A stretch of 64,000 bases of DNA from Phenylobacterium sp. (GTDB lineage Bacteria > Pseudomonadota > Alphaproteobacteria > Caulobacterales > Caulobacteraceae): positions 29,887 to 93,886 of the forward strand of contig NZ_SCTC01000008.1 of assembly GCF_004299445.1 (NCBI RefSeq), given 5' to 3'. Each line of letters begins with the position of its first letter. Position 1 is the stretch's first letter. A program made the position numbers and the translations under genes. The notes beneath the pieces are model-generated. The model worked only from the letters and a program-made list of their open reading frames with translations. It was not told where the DNA came from and made no database searches. Below, piece after piece: positions 33,081 through 44,100 of the stretch.

Positions 33081-34724
33081 CTAGCCGAAGACCCAGCCCG
33101 TGGGGGTGCTCACCAGATGGTCGGGCGTCGCACCGCTGAGGACAACCGACTCACCCGTGGTGAACGAGATCGTGACGCCGCCGGCGCCGGCGGCGAGCGA
33201 CGCGCGGCCGCCCGCGCCCAGGATCGCCGAGACGTCCAGAATGTCGCCGGCGGAGAAGTCGGCGACAGTGTCGGCGCCCCCGCCGACCTTGAAGACGAAG
33301 GTGTCCGCCCCGGGCCCGCCGATCAGGCGATCGTTGCCTGCGTCGCCCTGCAGCAGGTCGTTGCCGCCCCGGCCATCAAGAGTGTCGGCGCCGGCATAGC
33401 CCCGGATGAGATTGCCGCCCGCGTTCCCGATCACCAGGTTGTCCAACTCATTGCCATGTGCGGGGACCGATTTCGTCCCTGTCAGCTCCAACCGCTCGAC
33501 GTTGGCGGGCAGGATGACCATCTCGTCCGAACGGATGAGATCCATGCCCCCGCCGGCGGCTTCGACCACCTTGTCGCCCGCGGTGACCACGTAGACGTCG
33601 TGGCCACCGCCGCCGGCCAACAGATCGATCCCGCCGCCGCCATCGATCGTGTCGCTCCCCGCGCCGCCGGTCAGCGTGTTCGCCCCCGCATCGCCGACCA
33701 GCTGCAGCCCGACCGCCGCCACGCCCGGCGCGCCGCCGCCTCCGCTCCACTGGCCGAACGCCCAGGCGCCGGCGTCGGTGGCCGTCGCCAGGATCTTGTT
33801 GTTCGCATTCACCACCGCGGTGGATTCCACGATGATCACGTCGTTAGCGCCGTTGCCGGTCACCGTCGCGCCGTCGACCTTGTTGAGCCGGATCCAGGAC
33901 TTCATCTCGGGGAAGCCCTGCACGATGTTGTCGTCGATGACGACGTTGTCCGCGTGGCTGATCGAGATCCCGTGGTACATGCCGCCGGCGATGACGTTGC
34001 CGGTGATCACGACGTTCTGGTACGGCAGTGCGCCCACCTGATCGCGGATGAAGATGCCCTGAACGGCCGCGCCTTCGCCGCGGATGAACGCATTGTCCGT
34101 GATGACGATATTTCGGGCCGACGCCGTGGTGTTCGTCGTCCACAGCTGAATCGCGTCCGGGTGGTCCCCGACGGCCGGAAAGAAATCGCGGAACAGGTTG
34201 CCGCTGATGGTGAGGTCCGAGGTTCCGCCCCCGCGCACCCCGTCGTACTTCAGATGATGGAACTCATTCCCCGAGATGGTGACGTTCTGCGAGTCGATAT
34301 GCGCGATCGCGTCAGCCAGGTCGTGAAACTTCGATCCCTTCACGCTGACGTCGCGGCTCTCCCGGATCAGCAGGCCGCTTACGTCCTGGGCCGGGTTGTT
34401 GTCCTCGGTGCCGTGTATGTCGAGGTTCTCGAGATGGATGTCCTGGCTGCGGTAGATCTTGAAGGGGTTGGCGCCCCCTTGCGGCAGGGCGTTGAGGTCG
34501 AGGTCGCGGACGGTGATGCCGGCGGAATCGACGATCTCCAGCCGGGTGAGAACCGCGGGCCGACCCGGGTCGGCGGACGCGATCGTCACGTCGCCCGTCG
34601 TGAACTTCAGACTGGACGCTGTGAGGACGTAGCTCCCCGGCGAGAGCAGGATCGTGTCTCCGGCCTTGGCGGCCTTGAGCGCCGTGCTGAGCGCGGCGGT
34701 CGAGCTGACGTTGATGGTGGCCAT
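33081..34724 (-). CDS. Right-handed parallel beta-helix protein with C-terminal RTX repeats
   Basis: N-terminal ALSTALKAAKAGDTILLSPGSYVLTASSLKF...ITVRDLDLNAL...ISGNEFHHLKYDGVRGGGTSDLTISGNLF, then GGAGSDTIDGGGGIDLLAGGGGHDVYVV...DTLDGRGGNDLLQGDAGNDRLIGGPGADTFVF. Confidence 0.85.
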   Translation of the reverse strand: MATINVSSTAALSTALKAAKAGDTILLSPGSYVLTASSLKFTTGDVTIASADPGRPAVLTRLEIVDSAGITVRDLDLNALPQGGANPFKIYRSQDIHLENLDIHGTEDNNPAQDVSGLLIRESRDVSVKGSKFHDLADAIAHIDSQNVTISGNEFHHLKYDGVRGGGTSDLTISGNLFRDFFPAVGDHPDAIQLWTTNTTASARNIVITDNAFIRGEGAAVQGIFIRDQVGALPYQNVVITGNVIAGGMYHGISISHADNVVIDDNIVQGFPEMKSWIRLNKVDGATVTGNGANDVIIVESTAVVNANNKILATATDAGAWAFGQWSGGGGAPGVAAVGLQLVGDAGANTLTGGAGSDTIDGGGGIDLLAGGGGHDVYVVTAGDKVVEAAGGGMDLIRSDEMVILPANVERLELTGTKSVPAHGNELDNLVIGNAGGNLIRGYAGADTLDGRGGNDLLQGDAGNDRLIGGPGADTFVFKVGGGADTVADFSAGDILDVSAILGAGGRASLAAGAGGVTISFTTGESVVLSGATPDHLVSTPTGWVFG

Positions 34725-35022
34725 GAGAGCGTCCCGTTGTTCTTATTCGAACAAGACCGCCGTCCCGACCGGGGCGCCCGGCCAACGGCTTCCGCCGTCG
34801 GTCGCACATGAGAACATCAGCAACCTGACACAATTTGGTCAAATTTCGGGCACGACCGAAAGTGCTCGCATTGAGCCAATGGTCAAGCTTGTTGATATTC
34901 TAGGTATCCCCTGCTGTCGGAGACTTTGGTCTGTCCCGATTGTTCTTAAGTACGACATGCGATGCGTCAGTCTGAAGGCGCAATGGTGTCGCAGGGGATT
35001 CGCGTATGACGCGAGGCCGCAG

Positions 35023-35769
35023 CTAGGCGTAAGATTGCATAAACCTTTGTTGCTCGCCTTCCAGGCGAACCGCCGTCAGAACGCCGCTGAAGTAGACGCC
35101 GGTATCGATATTGATCCGGTTGAGTTTGCGTTCGGGCCTATCGGCGGGCGTATGACCGTGGACCACCACCTTTCCAAACGCCTCATCCGACTCCAGAAAG
35201 TCATATCGGATCCAGATCAGGTCGCGCTCGGCCTGGGCGTCCAGGGGCACGCCGGGCCGCACGCCCGCATGCACGAACAGGTAGTCGCCGACCTCGAGGC
35301 TGAGGCGCAGGCCGGCCATGAAGGCGCGGTGACTGTCGGGCAGCACGGCGGCCAGCTGGGCCTGAACCGCCTCGCAGGCCGCCGGATCGAACGCCGGGGG
35401 CGGAGCCACGCCATACGACGCCAGCGTCGCCTGACCCCAGTTGGCGATCCACGCCGGGGCGAAGCCAGGGTCCGACAGGAAGCGAACCATGGCGTCTTCG
35501 TGATTACCCTTGAGCGCGACCACCTCGAAGCGGTCGTCGGCGGCCGTGGCGATGATTCGGTCGATGACCGCGCGGCTGTGGGGTCCGCGATCGACGTAGT
35601 CGCCCAGGAACACCAGCAGCGGAGGGTCGCGCGTCGCCGACTGCCCGGCATCGGCCGCGATCTGCGCCAGGAGGCCGTCCAGCTGATCCACATGGCCGTG
35701 AATGTCGCCGACCGCGTACACCAGCCGCCCGCCCGTGGAAGGGGCGTGGATGCGCGCGGGTCGGGTCAT
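35023..35769 (-). CDS. Metallophosphoesterase (PPP-family Ser/Thr phosphatase-like)
   Basis: [58 protein letters not shown]. Confidence 0.9.
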   Translation of the reverse strand: MTRPARIHAPSTGGRLVYAVGDIHGHVDQLDGLLAQIAADAGQSATRDPPLLVFLGDYVDRGPHSRAVIDRIIATAADDRFEVVALKGNHEDAMVRFLSDPGFAPAWIANWGQATLASYGVAPPPAFDPAACEAVQAQLAAVLPDSHRAFMAGLRLSLEVGDYLFVHAGVRPGVPLDAQAERDLIWIRYDFLESDEAFGKVVVHGHTPADRPERKLNRINIDTGVYFSGVLTAVRLEGEQQRFMQSYA

Positions 35770-35782
35770 GGCGAAAGGTTCC

Positions 35783-35858
35783 TGGTGGAGCCGAGGGGAG
35801 TCGAACCCCTGACCTCCTCATTGCGAACGAGGCGCTCTACCAACTGAGCTACGGCCCC
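35783..35858 (-). tRNA. tRNA-Ala (anticodon CGC)
   Basis: Reverse complement GGGGCCGTAGCTCAGTTGGTAGAGCGCCTCGTTCGCAATGAGGAGGTCAGGGGTTCGACTCCCCTCGGCTCCACCA; folds as a cloverleaf with encoded CCA. Confidence 0.95.
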
Positions 35859-35968
35859 AGGAAGGCGCGGAATAACTCGATTGGACGGCCCTCTGTCAAG
35901 GCGCCCTGCGTCGGGCGGTGACGCCGCTTCACCTTGTCACGGCCACAAAGGCCGGTAGAACCGGGGCT

Positions 35969-36274
35969 ATGGCCGGCTTTCTCTACTACATCATCGACGC
36001 CCTGATCGGGCTTCTGATCCTCGCCATCATCGTGAGCGCGGTGCTTTCGTGGCTGGTGGCGTTCAACGTCATCAACCTGCGAAACCCATTCGTGTACGGC
36101 GTGGCCCGCTTCCTCGACGCAGTGACGACGCCGGTCATGCGGCCGGTGCAGCGGTTCATTCCGCCGCTGGGTGGTGTCGACATCAGCCCCATCATCGTGA
36201 TCCTGCTGCTGCAGGGCGTGCGAGGATACCTGCTGCCGTGGCTGTTTCGCCCGCTCTTCGGCCTTATCGGCTGA
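35969..36274 (+). CDS. YggT family membrane protein
   Basis: MAGFLYYIIDALIGLLILAIIVSAVLSWLVAFNVINLRNPFVYGVARFLDAVTTPVMRPVQRFIPPLGGVDISPIIVILLLQ. Confidence 0.88.
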   Translation: MAGFLYYIIDALIGLLILAIIVSAVLSWLVAFNVINLRNPFVYGVARFLDAVTTPVMRPVQRFIPPLGGVDISPIIVILLLQGVRGYLLPWLFRPLFGLIG

Positions 36275-36543
36275 CCGTCCGCGTCACGCCGAAGGGCGGA
36301 CGCGATGCGGTGGACGGCTGGGCCCGCGACGAGGCCGGCCGGCCGGTCCTGAAGCTGCGAGTCTCCTCGGCCCCATCGGACGGTCAGGCCAACGCCGCCG
36401 TCATCGCCCTGGTGGCCAAGGCGCTGGGCGTCCCGAAATCCGCAGTGCGCATCGCGTCGGGCGAGACCTCGCGGGTGAAGCGCCTGGACCTCGACGGCGT
36501 CGACGATTCCGACATCGCGCGCGTGTTCGGCGCGGAACCTTAG
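36238..36543 (+). CDS. DUF167 (YggU) family protein
   Basis: LTVRVTPKGGRDAVDGW...LKLRVSSAPSDGQANAAVIALVAKALGVPKSAVRIASGETSRVKRL; probable GTG start at 36238 overlapping the yggT-like gene. Confidence 0.8.
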   Translation: MAVSPALRPYRLTVRVTPKGGRDAVDGWARDEAGRPVLKLRVSSAPSDGQANAAVIALVAKALGVPKSAVRIASGETSRVKRLDLDGVDDSDIARVFGAEP

Positions 36544-36563
36544 GCTCCTTTGGCTGTTACCTC

Positions 36564-36637
36564 CGCGACCGCTCAACGAGTGGTCGCGATCGGCCCGGCC
36601 CCCCTGGCATCCCCCCCGTCCAACGGCCGGGCCGATC
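36564..36637. other. Overlapping strong hairpins between the DUF167 gene and the sirtuin gene
   Basis: CGCGACCGCTC-AAC-GAGTGGTCGCG (36564-36588) and GATCGGCCCGGCC-N24-GGCCGGGCCGATC (36588-36600 with 36625-36637). Confidence 0.6.
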
Positions 36638-36685
36638 CGCTCCCCCGCCCTTCATCAGGTCTCAACGCTCGGGTAAGCTCGTGGC

Positions 36686-37447
36686 ATGCCCAGTCGCCCT
36701 GAGCCCACGCGGGCCGACCTCACCCGGATGATCGCCGACGCCCGCCGGGTGGTCGTCTTTACGGGCGCCGGCATCTCGACCGAGAGCGGCATCCCCGACT
36801 TCCGCAGCCCCGGCGGGGTGTGGAGCAAGATGAAGCCGATCTACTTCCAGGAGTTCGTGGGCAGCGAGGAAAAGCGGCGCGAGGCCTGGACCCGTGCATT
36901 CTCGGGCCGCGCCGGCTGGGTGGGTCGCGAGCCCAACGCCGGACACATGGGCGTGGCGCGCCTCATTCACTCCGGCAAGGCCAGCGCGGTGATCACCCAG
37001 AATGTCGACAACCTGCACCAGGCGTCGGGGGTGCCGGCCGAGAAGGTGATCGAGCTGCACGGCAACGCCAGCTACGCCACCTGCCTGGAATGCAGCCTCC
37101 GCCACGAGCTGGACGACCTACAGGCGCTGTACGAGGCCACGGGCGACCTGCCGGCCTGTCGCGCGTGCGAGGGCATCGTCAAGACCGCCACCATCTCGTT
37201 CGGCCAGGCGATGCCGGCCGAGCCCATGGCGCGGGCCCAGGAACAGACCCTGGCGTGCGACCTGTTCCTGGTGCTGGGATCGTCGCTGGTGGTCTATCCG
37301 GCCGCGAGCTTCCCGCTCGTGGCGAAGCGCAACGGCGCCCGCCTGGCCATCGTCAATCGCGAGCCGACCGAGATCGACGAATGCGCCGACCTGGTGCTGC
37401 ACGACGAGATCGGGCCCGTGATGACGCAGGCGGCGCCTGCCAACTAG
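36686..37447 (+). CDS. cobB: NAD-dependent protein deacylase, Sir2 family
   Basis: VVFTGAGISTESGIPDFRSPGGVW, TQNVDNLHQASGV, ELHGNASYATCLEC, Zn Cys pairs, LGSSLVVYPAASFP, IVNREPTEID. Confidence 0.92.
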   Translation: MPSRPEPTRADLTRMIADARRVVVFTGAGISTESGIPDFRSPGGVWSKMKPIYFQEFVGSEEKRREAWTRAFSGRAGWVGREPNAGHMGVARLIHSGKASAVITQNVDNLHQASGVPAEKVIELHGNASYATCLECSLRHELDDLQALYEATGDLPACRACEGIVKTATISFGQAMPAEPMARAQEQTLACDLFLVLGSSLVVYPAASFPLVAKRNGARLAIVNREPTEIDECADLVLHDEIGPVMTQAAPAN

Positions 37448-37553
37448 ACGGGGCGAACTAATTTCCGCAACAGGCTCTGCCGCGGCGATTTGGTCACACA
37501 CCTGCCGCGATCATTGGGCTATGCGCTGCCCGGATTCTCGTTCGGAGCCTTAA

Positions 37554-37961
37554 GTGATCAGATCTGCCGCCGTGGCCGCTCTCGCCGCCCTTCTCGTCTC
37601 CGCCTGCAGTTCGGGCGAAAAAGCGGACACCAGCAATCCCACCGCGGGTCTCGACTCGGAGATCCTGGCGTGGCGCACCGCCGTCGAGGCCGAGCATCCC
37701 GCATGCGCCAGCAAGGTCGAGGGCAAGGGCTGCCAGGACTTCCAGGTTATGTGCAAGGCCTACCAGGAGATCGACGCCGCCGAGAAGGCCAAGGGCGTCG
37801 TCACCCAGGTGGTCGCCGCCATGACCTTCGCCGGCCGCAATCCGGACGGCTCCACCGGCAAGTCCGGCTCGTCGTTCATGCTGTTCTCGAAGGACGCCAA
37901 CGGCTGGACCCGCACCGAGTCCAAGCCGGTCAACATGTCGAGCTGCGCCCCGCTGGCCTGA
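37554..37961 (+). CDS. Hypothetical lipoprotein
   Basis: MIRSAAVAALAALLVSACSSGEK lipobox; 135 aa with paired Cys. Confidence 0.65.
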   Translation: MIRSAAVAALAALLVSACSSGEKADTSNPTAGLDSEILAWRTAVEAEHPACASKVEGKGCQDFQVMCKAYQEIDAAEKAKGVVTQVVAAMTFAGRNPDGSTGKSGSSFMLFSKDANGWTRTESKPVNMSSCAPLA

Positions 37962-37992
37962 GCCTGGCTCCGTTTGCAGGCCGACGCGCGGG

Positions 37993-38811
37993 CTACCCGG
38001 CCGCGCGGACGCCGACGATGCGGCGGACCTGGGCGGCCTGGCGGCGGGCGACGGGGACTTCGGCGCCGGACTGCAGCACCACAGCCGAGGGCCCCCCAGG
38101 CCGCCGGGCCAGCCGCACGATGCGGTCGCGGCGGACCAGGGCGCCGCGGTGGACGCGCAGGAAGTCCTCCGGATCCAGCTCGGCCTGCAGCTTTCGGATC
38201 GCCTTCCGGACCAGGAAGCTGCGGCCTCGGCTGTGGATGCGCACATAGTCGCGCTCGGCCTCGACCCAGTCGATCAGGCTGACCGGAAGCCGTAGGCGGT
38301 CGCCGCGGTCGGGCACCCATATCTCCTCGGCGAATCCGGACTCGGGCGCCTCGGCGTCGACGGCGCGCAGCGCCTGCACCACCTCTTCCAGCGCGGCGAT
38401 CCGAAGCCGCGCCTCACGGCCCTCCAGCACCCGCCGCGCGCGTTCCAGCGCCTCGTGCAGACGCTCGAACTCCACCGGCTTCAGGAGATAATCGACGGCC
38501 GCCAGCTCGAAGGCGTCGGCGGCGAAGCGGCTGAAGGCGGTGACGAAGATGAAGACCGGCGCCTCCTCGGGATCGATGGCGCGCGCCAGATCCAGGCCCG
38601 AGATGCCGGGCATGCGGATATCCAGCAGCACCACGTCCAGCCCGCCCTTACGGATCAGGCCGAGCGCCTCTTCCCCGTTAGTGGCCTGAGCCACGACCAT
38701 GGCGTCGCCGGCCTTGTCGATCGCCATCTGCAGCCGGCGCAACGCCGGGGGCTCGTCATCGACGATGGCGATGCGGAGGGGGCGGGTGAGGGTGGAAGTT
38801 CCGTCGCTCAT
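37993..38811 (-). CDS. LytTR-family response regulator
   Basis: IAIVDDEPPALRRL, VVLLDIRMPGISGLDLARA, C-terminal LytTR VSLIDWVEAERDYVRIHSRGRSFLVRKAIRKLQ. Confidence 0.92.
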   Translation of the reverse strand: MSDGTSTLTRPLRIAIVDDEPPALRRLQMAIDKAGDAMVVAQATNGEEALGLIRKGGLDVVLLDIRMPGISGLDLARAIDPEEAPVFIFVTAFSRFAADAFELAAVDYLLKPVEFERLHEALERARRVLEGREARLRIAALEEVVQALRAVDAEAPESGFAEEIWVPDRGDRLRLPVSLIDWVEAERDYVRIHSRGRSFLVRKAIRKLQAELDPEDFLRVHRGALVRRDRIVRLARRPGGPSAVVLQSGAEVPVARRQAAQVRRIVGVRAAG

Positions 38812-39860
38812 GCGCGCTCCAGGGGAATCTCGACGGAGGCCAGGAAGCCGTTGGGCCGGCGCGGGCCGACCGTGAGCTCGGCGGCCCGGCCGTAGATCAG
38901 GTCCAGACGCCGCCGCACATTCTCCAGGCCCAGGCCCAGCTTGGGCGGCGCCTGCGAGCCGGCTCCGTCGCCGCCGTCATCCGAGACGGTGAGGCGCAGG
39001 CGGCCGGCGTCGGACGTGGCGGTGATCTCGATGGTCACCGGCGCGTTCGACCGCGCCACGCCGTACTTGACCGCGTTTTCGACCAGCGGCTGCAGGATCA
39101 GGCTGGGCGCCAGGGCATCGCGCAGCTCGGCCGGGATGTTCTCGACGTAGTTCAGCCGGTCCTCGAAGCGGGCTTGCTCGATCAGCAGGTACTGGCGCTG
39201 GGCCTCGATCTCGTCCGAGAGCGGGGCCTTGTCGGGCAACTCCTTTTCCAGCGTGTGGCGCAGGAAGCTGGAGAGCGAGAGGACCACCCGCTCGGCCCGC
39301 TCGTTCTCCTTGGCCAGGATCAGCGAGGAGAGCGCGTTCAGGGTGTTGAACAGGAAGTGCGGATTGATCTGGTAGCGCAGCATCCGGTTCTGCGCGTCCA
39401 TCGCCAGGGCCTGGCTGGCCACCAGCCGCAGGTTCTTCTCCTTGAGCTCCTCGTCCAGACGGATGGCGAAGTAGAGGGCGCACCAGCTGATGAAGGTCCA
39501 GAAGAACATCGAGGCGGTGAAGGCTACCGAGATCGGGCTGAAGGGCTCGACCTTCCAGAGGGGATTGACCAGGTAGAAGACCGCGTAGTTGAGGATCGAG
39601 TAGGCGAAACCTCCGACCACCGACATGGCCACCGCCGCCACGATGCGCCGCCACATCGGCTGTCCGGCGATGGCCGACAGCAGGCGGCCGATCAACAGGC
39701 AGGCGAGGAAGCCGAACACGGCCATGCCCAGGCGGCGCAGCGCCATGTCGCCCGCATAGGGGATCGGCTCGGCGAGCATCCGCGCTGTGACGATGACGTA
39801 CGTCAGCGTCCAGAGGACGAAGTTCGCGACGAGATAGTTGTTCGGACGCGGCAGGCGCAC
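38808..39860 (-). CDS. LytS/YpdA-type sensor histidine kinase
   Basis: RYQINPHFLFNTLNALSSLILAKENERAERVVLSLSSFLRHTLE, APSLILQPLVENAVKYGVARS; ATGA-overlapped with its regulator; start moved to GTG 39860. Confidence 0.9.
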   Translation of the reverse strand: MRLPRPNNYLVANFVLWTLTYVIVTARMLAEPIPYAGDMALRRLGMAVFGFLACLLIGRLLSAIAGQPMWRRIVAAVAMSVVGGFAYSILNYAVFYLVNPLWKVEPFSPISVAFTASMFFWTFISWCALYFAIRLDEELKEKNLRLVASQALAMDAQNRMLRYQINPHFLFNTLNALSSLILAKENERAERVVLSLSSFLRHTLEKELPDKAPLSDEIEAQRQYLLIEQARFEDRLNYVENIPAELRDALAPSLILQPLVENAVKYGVARSNAPVTIEITATSDAGRLRLTVSDDGGDGAGSQAPPKLGLGLENVRRRLDLIYGRAAELTVGPRRPNGFLASVEIPLERA

Positions 39861-40144
39861 CAGGGGCCTCTCCCCGATCGTTCGGAGCCCGGAACGGGCC
39901 GATGCACATCGCCGAACGGTCAGATCCTTGTAAGAGCTTGGGCGGCCGGCGACGCGCCGTTCACCCGGTGTTCGACATTCTCGTGAAAGCGTCGCTGGTC
40001 CAAGGCCGCTTGTCGACGCATCGCCGCCGTTCGCCGCAAAACCCGCCGCTGAGCGGCGCCGCCGCGGCCCTTCGCCGCATTTTCCATGAAGACTGTCGAG
40101 GCTGCGGCATCCTGGCTCGCGAAGTGTGCGTAGGGAGTTTTGCC

Positions 40145-41041
40145 GTGCCGGTGCGACCGCCATCCTTGAGGGCCATCGCTGCGTTCGAGGCCGCCGCGCG
40201 TCATGAGAGCTTCACCAAGGCCGCCGACGAACTGAACCTGACGCAGAGCGCCATCAGCCACGCCATCCGCTCCCTGGAACTTCGGCTGGGCGTCGACCTG
40301 TTCGAGCGATATGGCCGCACCGTGGCCCTCACCGAAGCCGGCCGGGCCTTCGTCAGCCGCCTGCGCCTGTCGCTCAACCTGATCTCTGAGGCCTTCGAGG
40401 CGCCCTCGCGGCCCGGCCGCGCGCGACTGGTGGTCGCGTCGACCGCCGGCATCGCCGAGCGCGTGCTGTCGGCCCGGCTCTCGAGCTTCATGGCCGCCCA
40501 GCCCGACCGCGAGCTGGAGCTGCGCACGGTCACCGGCGTCGGCGAGGTGTCGGCCGGCGAGGCCGACGTGGCGATCCTCTATGGCGCCGGCGCCTGCGCG
40601 GGCCTGACCCAGCGCCGCCTGGCCGGCGAGGCGCTGTTTCCGGTGGCCGCCCCCGGCGCCGACCTGCCGCGCCGGCCCGAGGACCTGGTCCGCGCGCCGC
40701 TGATCGCCCAGCCCGAGCATCCGTGGCGGCTGTGGCTGGAGCAGGTGGGGCTGTCCGACCTGCCCGTGCACGCCACACTCACCGCTGACAGCCCGCTGGC
40801 GGCGCTGGAACTGGCCCGCAGCGGCGCCGGCGTCTGCCTGGCACGGGGCCTGCTGGTGCGCGACGACCTCAAGGCAGGCCGACTGGTCCGGCTGTTCGAG
40901 GCCGAGGCGGCGCTGCGCGAGGACTACACGGCGGTCTGGAACCCGGCCTCGCCGCGCGCGGACCTGATCCGCCCGTTCGTCGACTGGCTGGCCGGCGCCC
41001 TCGAGCCGCCCGCCCCCGCGCCGACGCTGCACGCCGCCTGA
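40145..41041 (+). CDS. LysR-family transcriptional regulator (GcvA-like)
   Basis: SLRAIAAFEAAARHESFTKAADELNLTQSAISHAIRSLELRLGVDLFERYGRTVALTEAG; GTG start. Confidence 0.88.
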   Translation: MPVRPPSLRAIAAFEAAARHESFTKAADELNLTQSAISHAIRSLELRLGVDLFERYGRTVALTEAGRAFVSRLRLSLNLISEAFEAPSRPGRARLVVASTAGIAERVLSARLSSFMAAQPDRELELRTVTGVGEVSAGEADVAILYGAGACAGLTQRRLAGEALFPVAAPGADLPRRPEDLVRAPLIAQPEHPWRLWLEQVGLSDLPVHATLTADSPLAALELARSGAGVCLARGLLVRDDLKAGRLVRLFEAEAALREDYTAVWNPASPRADLIRPFVDWLAGALEPPAPAPTLHAA

Positions 41042-41127
41042 TCTCAATCGCACGGCCGCACGTCGCCGCCCCCTGTCGGTGAGGCGGCGAGCGGCGGCTT
41101 GCGACCAGACTCCGCTCGCACAAAGAA

Positions 41128-41153
41128 GGGGCCCCCGCTTGCGCGGGAGCCCC
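41128..41153. terminator. Hairpin between convergent genes
   Basis: GGGGCcCCCGC-ttgc-GCGGGaGCCCC lies between the LysR and TonB-receptor stop codons. Confidence 0.65.
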
Positions 41154-41186
41154 TGGCAGCATGGCCTCTCTCGAGCGAGCGAGGCG

Positions 41187-44100
41187 TTAGAACTTCGCGG
41201 TCACCCCCACGAACATCCGGCGACCCAGCAGGTCGTAGGTCGGGTAGGAGTTGGGCGAGCCGGTCTGGGAGATCCGGTTGTTCACCAGCGGCGGATCCTG
41301 ATCGAGGATGTTGTTGATGCCGCCGCGCACCGCGAACATGTCGTTGATCACCCACTGCGCCGACAGGTCCAGATAGCTGCGTTGGGGCAGCTTGTGGTTG
41401 AAGGCGTTGCGCGTGCCGCGACCGATCGTCGGCTCGTTGGTGTCCTGTTCGTAGGTCATGTCGTGGATGTAGCGCCACGTCAGCGAGGCGGTGACATCCC
41501 ACGGCGTGGCCCAGGTCACGCGCATCGTATGACGCCAGCGCGGGTTCAGCGTCTGGCACTGCGCGCCGAACAGGCCGGCGCAGTCGTAGGCCGCGTCGCC
41601 CGGCAACGGCACCGTGGTGGCCTTGAGCAAGTACGAACCGGTGAGGCTCACCGAGACGCTGCCCCAGTCCTCCAGGCCCCAGTCCTCGATCGGCAGGACG
41701 TAGTTGGCCTGCAGGTCGACGCCCGAGGTCACGCCGGCGCCGATATTGGTGTTGGTCCCGTTGATGTAGCCGCCGGCGCCCGCGGTGGTGCCGAACAGAA
41801 TGCCGTTCTGGGCGCGGACCACCTGCGAGCAGAAGGTCGGGTCGCCCGTGTTCAGGCAGCGGGTGAGGATCACGCCCAGCGGGATGGCCCCGACGATGTC
41901 CTTCAGGTCGACGTGGAAGTAGTCGACGCTGGCGGTGAAGCCGCGGATGAACGCCGGGCGGGCCGTGGCGCCGATGGTGAAGGTCTTCGCCGTTTCGGGG
42001 CCGAGGTTGGTGTTGCCGCCGTTCAGCACCGCGCACTGGCCCGAGGGGCACTGCGGGATGTTGCGGTACTGGGCCGCCGTGACGCCGGTGTTCTGACAGG
42101 CGGCGAGCGAAGCCGGGGCCACCGCGCCGGCGGCGCAGGGGTCTTCCGACACCTGGCTGGTGTTGGTCACCGCCTGCGGCGTGTAGAGCTCGAGGATCGA
42201 CGGGGCCCGGATGGCCTTGTTGTAAGAGCCGCGGAGCTTGAAGTCCGGGGTCGGCGCCCAAGACAGGCCGATCTTCCAGGTCTCGGCGTTGATGCCCGTC
42301 GAATAGTCCGAGTACCGGAAGCCCAGCTCGGCCGTGATGTCGTCGGCGAAGGGCCTGTCCTGCACCAGCGGCACGCGGGCTTCGGCATAGCCCTCGGTCA
42401 CCCGCAGGCTGTTGTCGATCGGAGTGGAGGCCCCGCCGGAGCCCGACAGGTCACCCGACAGCCGGGCCGCGTCGGGCTGGTACTCCAGGTGGTCGCGGCG
42501 GTTGTGGAAGCCGAACGCCACGCCCACGCCATCGGTGGCCCACGGCGACTTCACGCCATAGTCGCCCAGGTCGCCGGTGATGGTGCCTTCCACGATCCGC
42601 TCGGCGATCGAGCCGCGCGCGGTGCCTTCGATGTCCAGATAGGCCAGGGCCGCGGCCGAGACCTGACCGTCCTGGAAGATGTTGTAGGGCACGCAGCCGC
42701 CGCCCGAGATGCACTGCGGCCCCGTCGGCGTCTGCACGACCTGCAGCGCGTTCTGCAGCCGGGAGATCGACAGGTAGTTCTGCGCCGCGTTGTTCAGCTC
42801 GGTGTAGTAGTACGAGCCGTAGAGGTCGTACTTCCACGATCCCACGATCTCGCCGCGGCCGCCGAACACGGCGCGATAGTTGGTGTGGTTGTACGACTGG
42901 TTGCGGCCCCCGCCTTCGATGTTCCGCCGCCCGATCAGCAGGTCCTTGCTGGCGCCCGAGGCGACGTCGGCCGCCGAACAGCCGATCACGCCGCGCTGCT
43001 GGGCGCTGAGGAAGGGGTTGTTGCAGTTGACCAGGAAACCGCCGTTGGCCGACGCGCCCGAGCCCTGGAACAGGCCGGTGGGCGCGATCTGCACGTTCGA
43101 GCGATCCTGCATGAAGCCGAAGTCGCCGTAGAACTCGAGGTGCTTGTTCACCTCGTAGCGGGCCAGGAAGCCCGCCGTGTACCGGGTGCCCTGGTGGATC
43201 AGGTAGGCATAGTCGTTCGAGTTGAAGAAGGGCGGCGGCGTGGTGTTGGCCGTGCCGCTCCAGGGGGCGAACGTGTTGCCGACCACCGCGACCTGGGTGG
43301 GCGCGCCCGGCAGGTTGAAGCCGCCGCCGGCGGCCAGCACGAACTGGTTCGAGTTGGTCGAGCCCGCGCAGCCGACCGTGCCGTTCGCGTTCAGCACCAC
43401 CTGGCAGGCCGAGTAGTCGCGCTTGGACTGCGTGACCGGCTTCTGGTCGTGATAGGTGAAGTAGCCGGTGACGTTGCCGCGACCTTCCTCGAAGTTCGCG
43501 CCCATGATGATCGACAGGTCCTTGGACTCGCCGTCCCAGACGTTCTTCTTGGGCGGAGTCACGCGGCGGGCCGGCAGCAGGCCCTGCACGAACTCGTTGT
43601 GCTGCTCGTGCTGGTAGACGCCCCACTGGGCGTCGATCTCAACGCCTTCGAAGTCGCGCTTCATGATGAAGTTGACCACGCCGGCCACGGCGTCGGAGCC
43701 GTAGGTGGCCGAGGCGCCGCCGGTCAGCACGTCAACGCGCTGGATCAGCTGCGACGGGATCTGGTTCAGGTCGGGCGAGGGGTTGGCGTTGCCGGTGTCG
43801 GGATCACCGATGCCGAGGCGACGGCCGTCCACCAGCACCAGCGTTCGCTGCTGGCCCAGGCCGCGGAGGTCGACGGTGGCCGTGCCGCCCGGATTGGAAA
43901 GCGGGTTGGAGGTGCTGGAGAAGCCGGTCTGGCTGTTCTGGCTCACCTGCGGCAGCTGGTTCAGGATGTCGGCGGTCACGGGGCGGCCGCCCAGCACCAC
44001 TTCCTGCGCCCCGACCACCTGCACAGGGCTCACGCTCTCCAGGTTCGGCGAGGGAATGCGCGTGCCCGTGACGACCACCTCGGCCACCTCGTCGGCGGCG

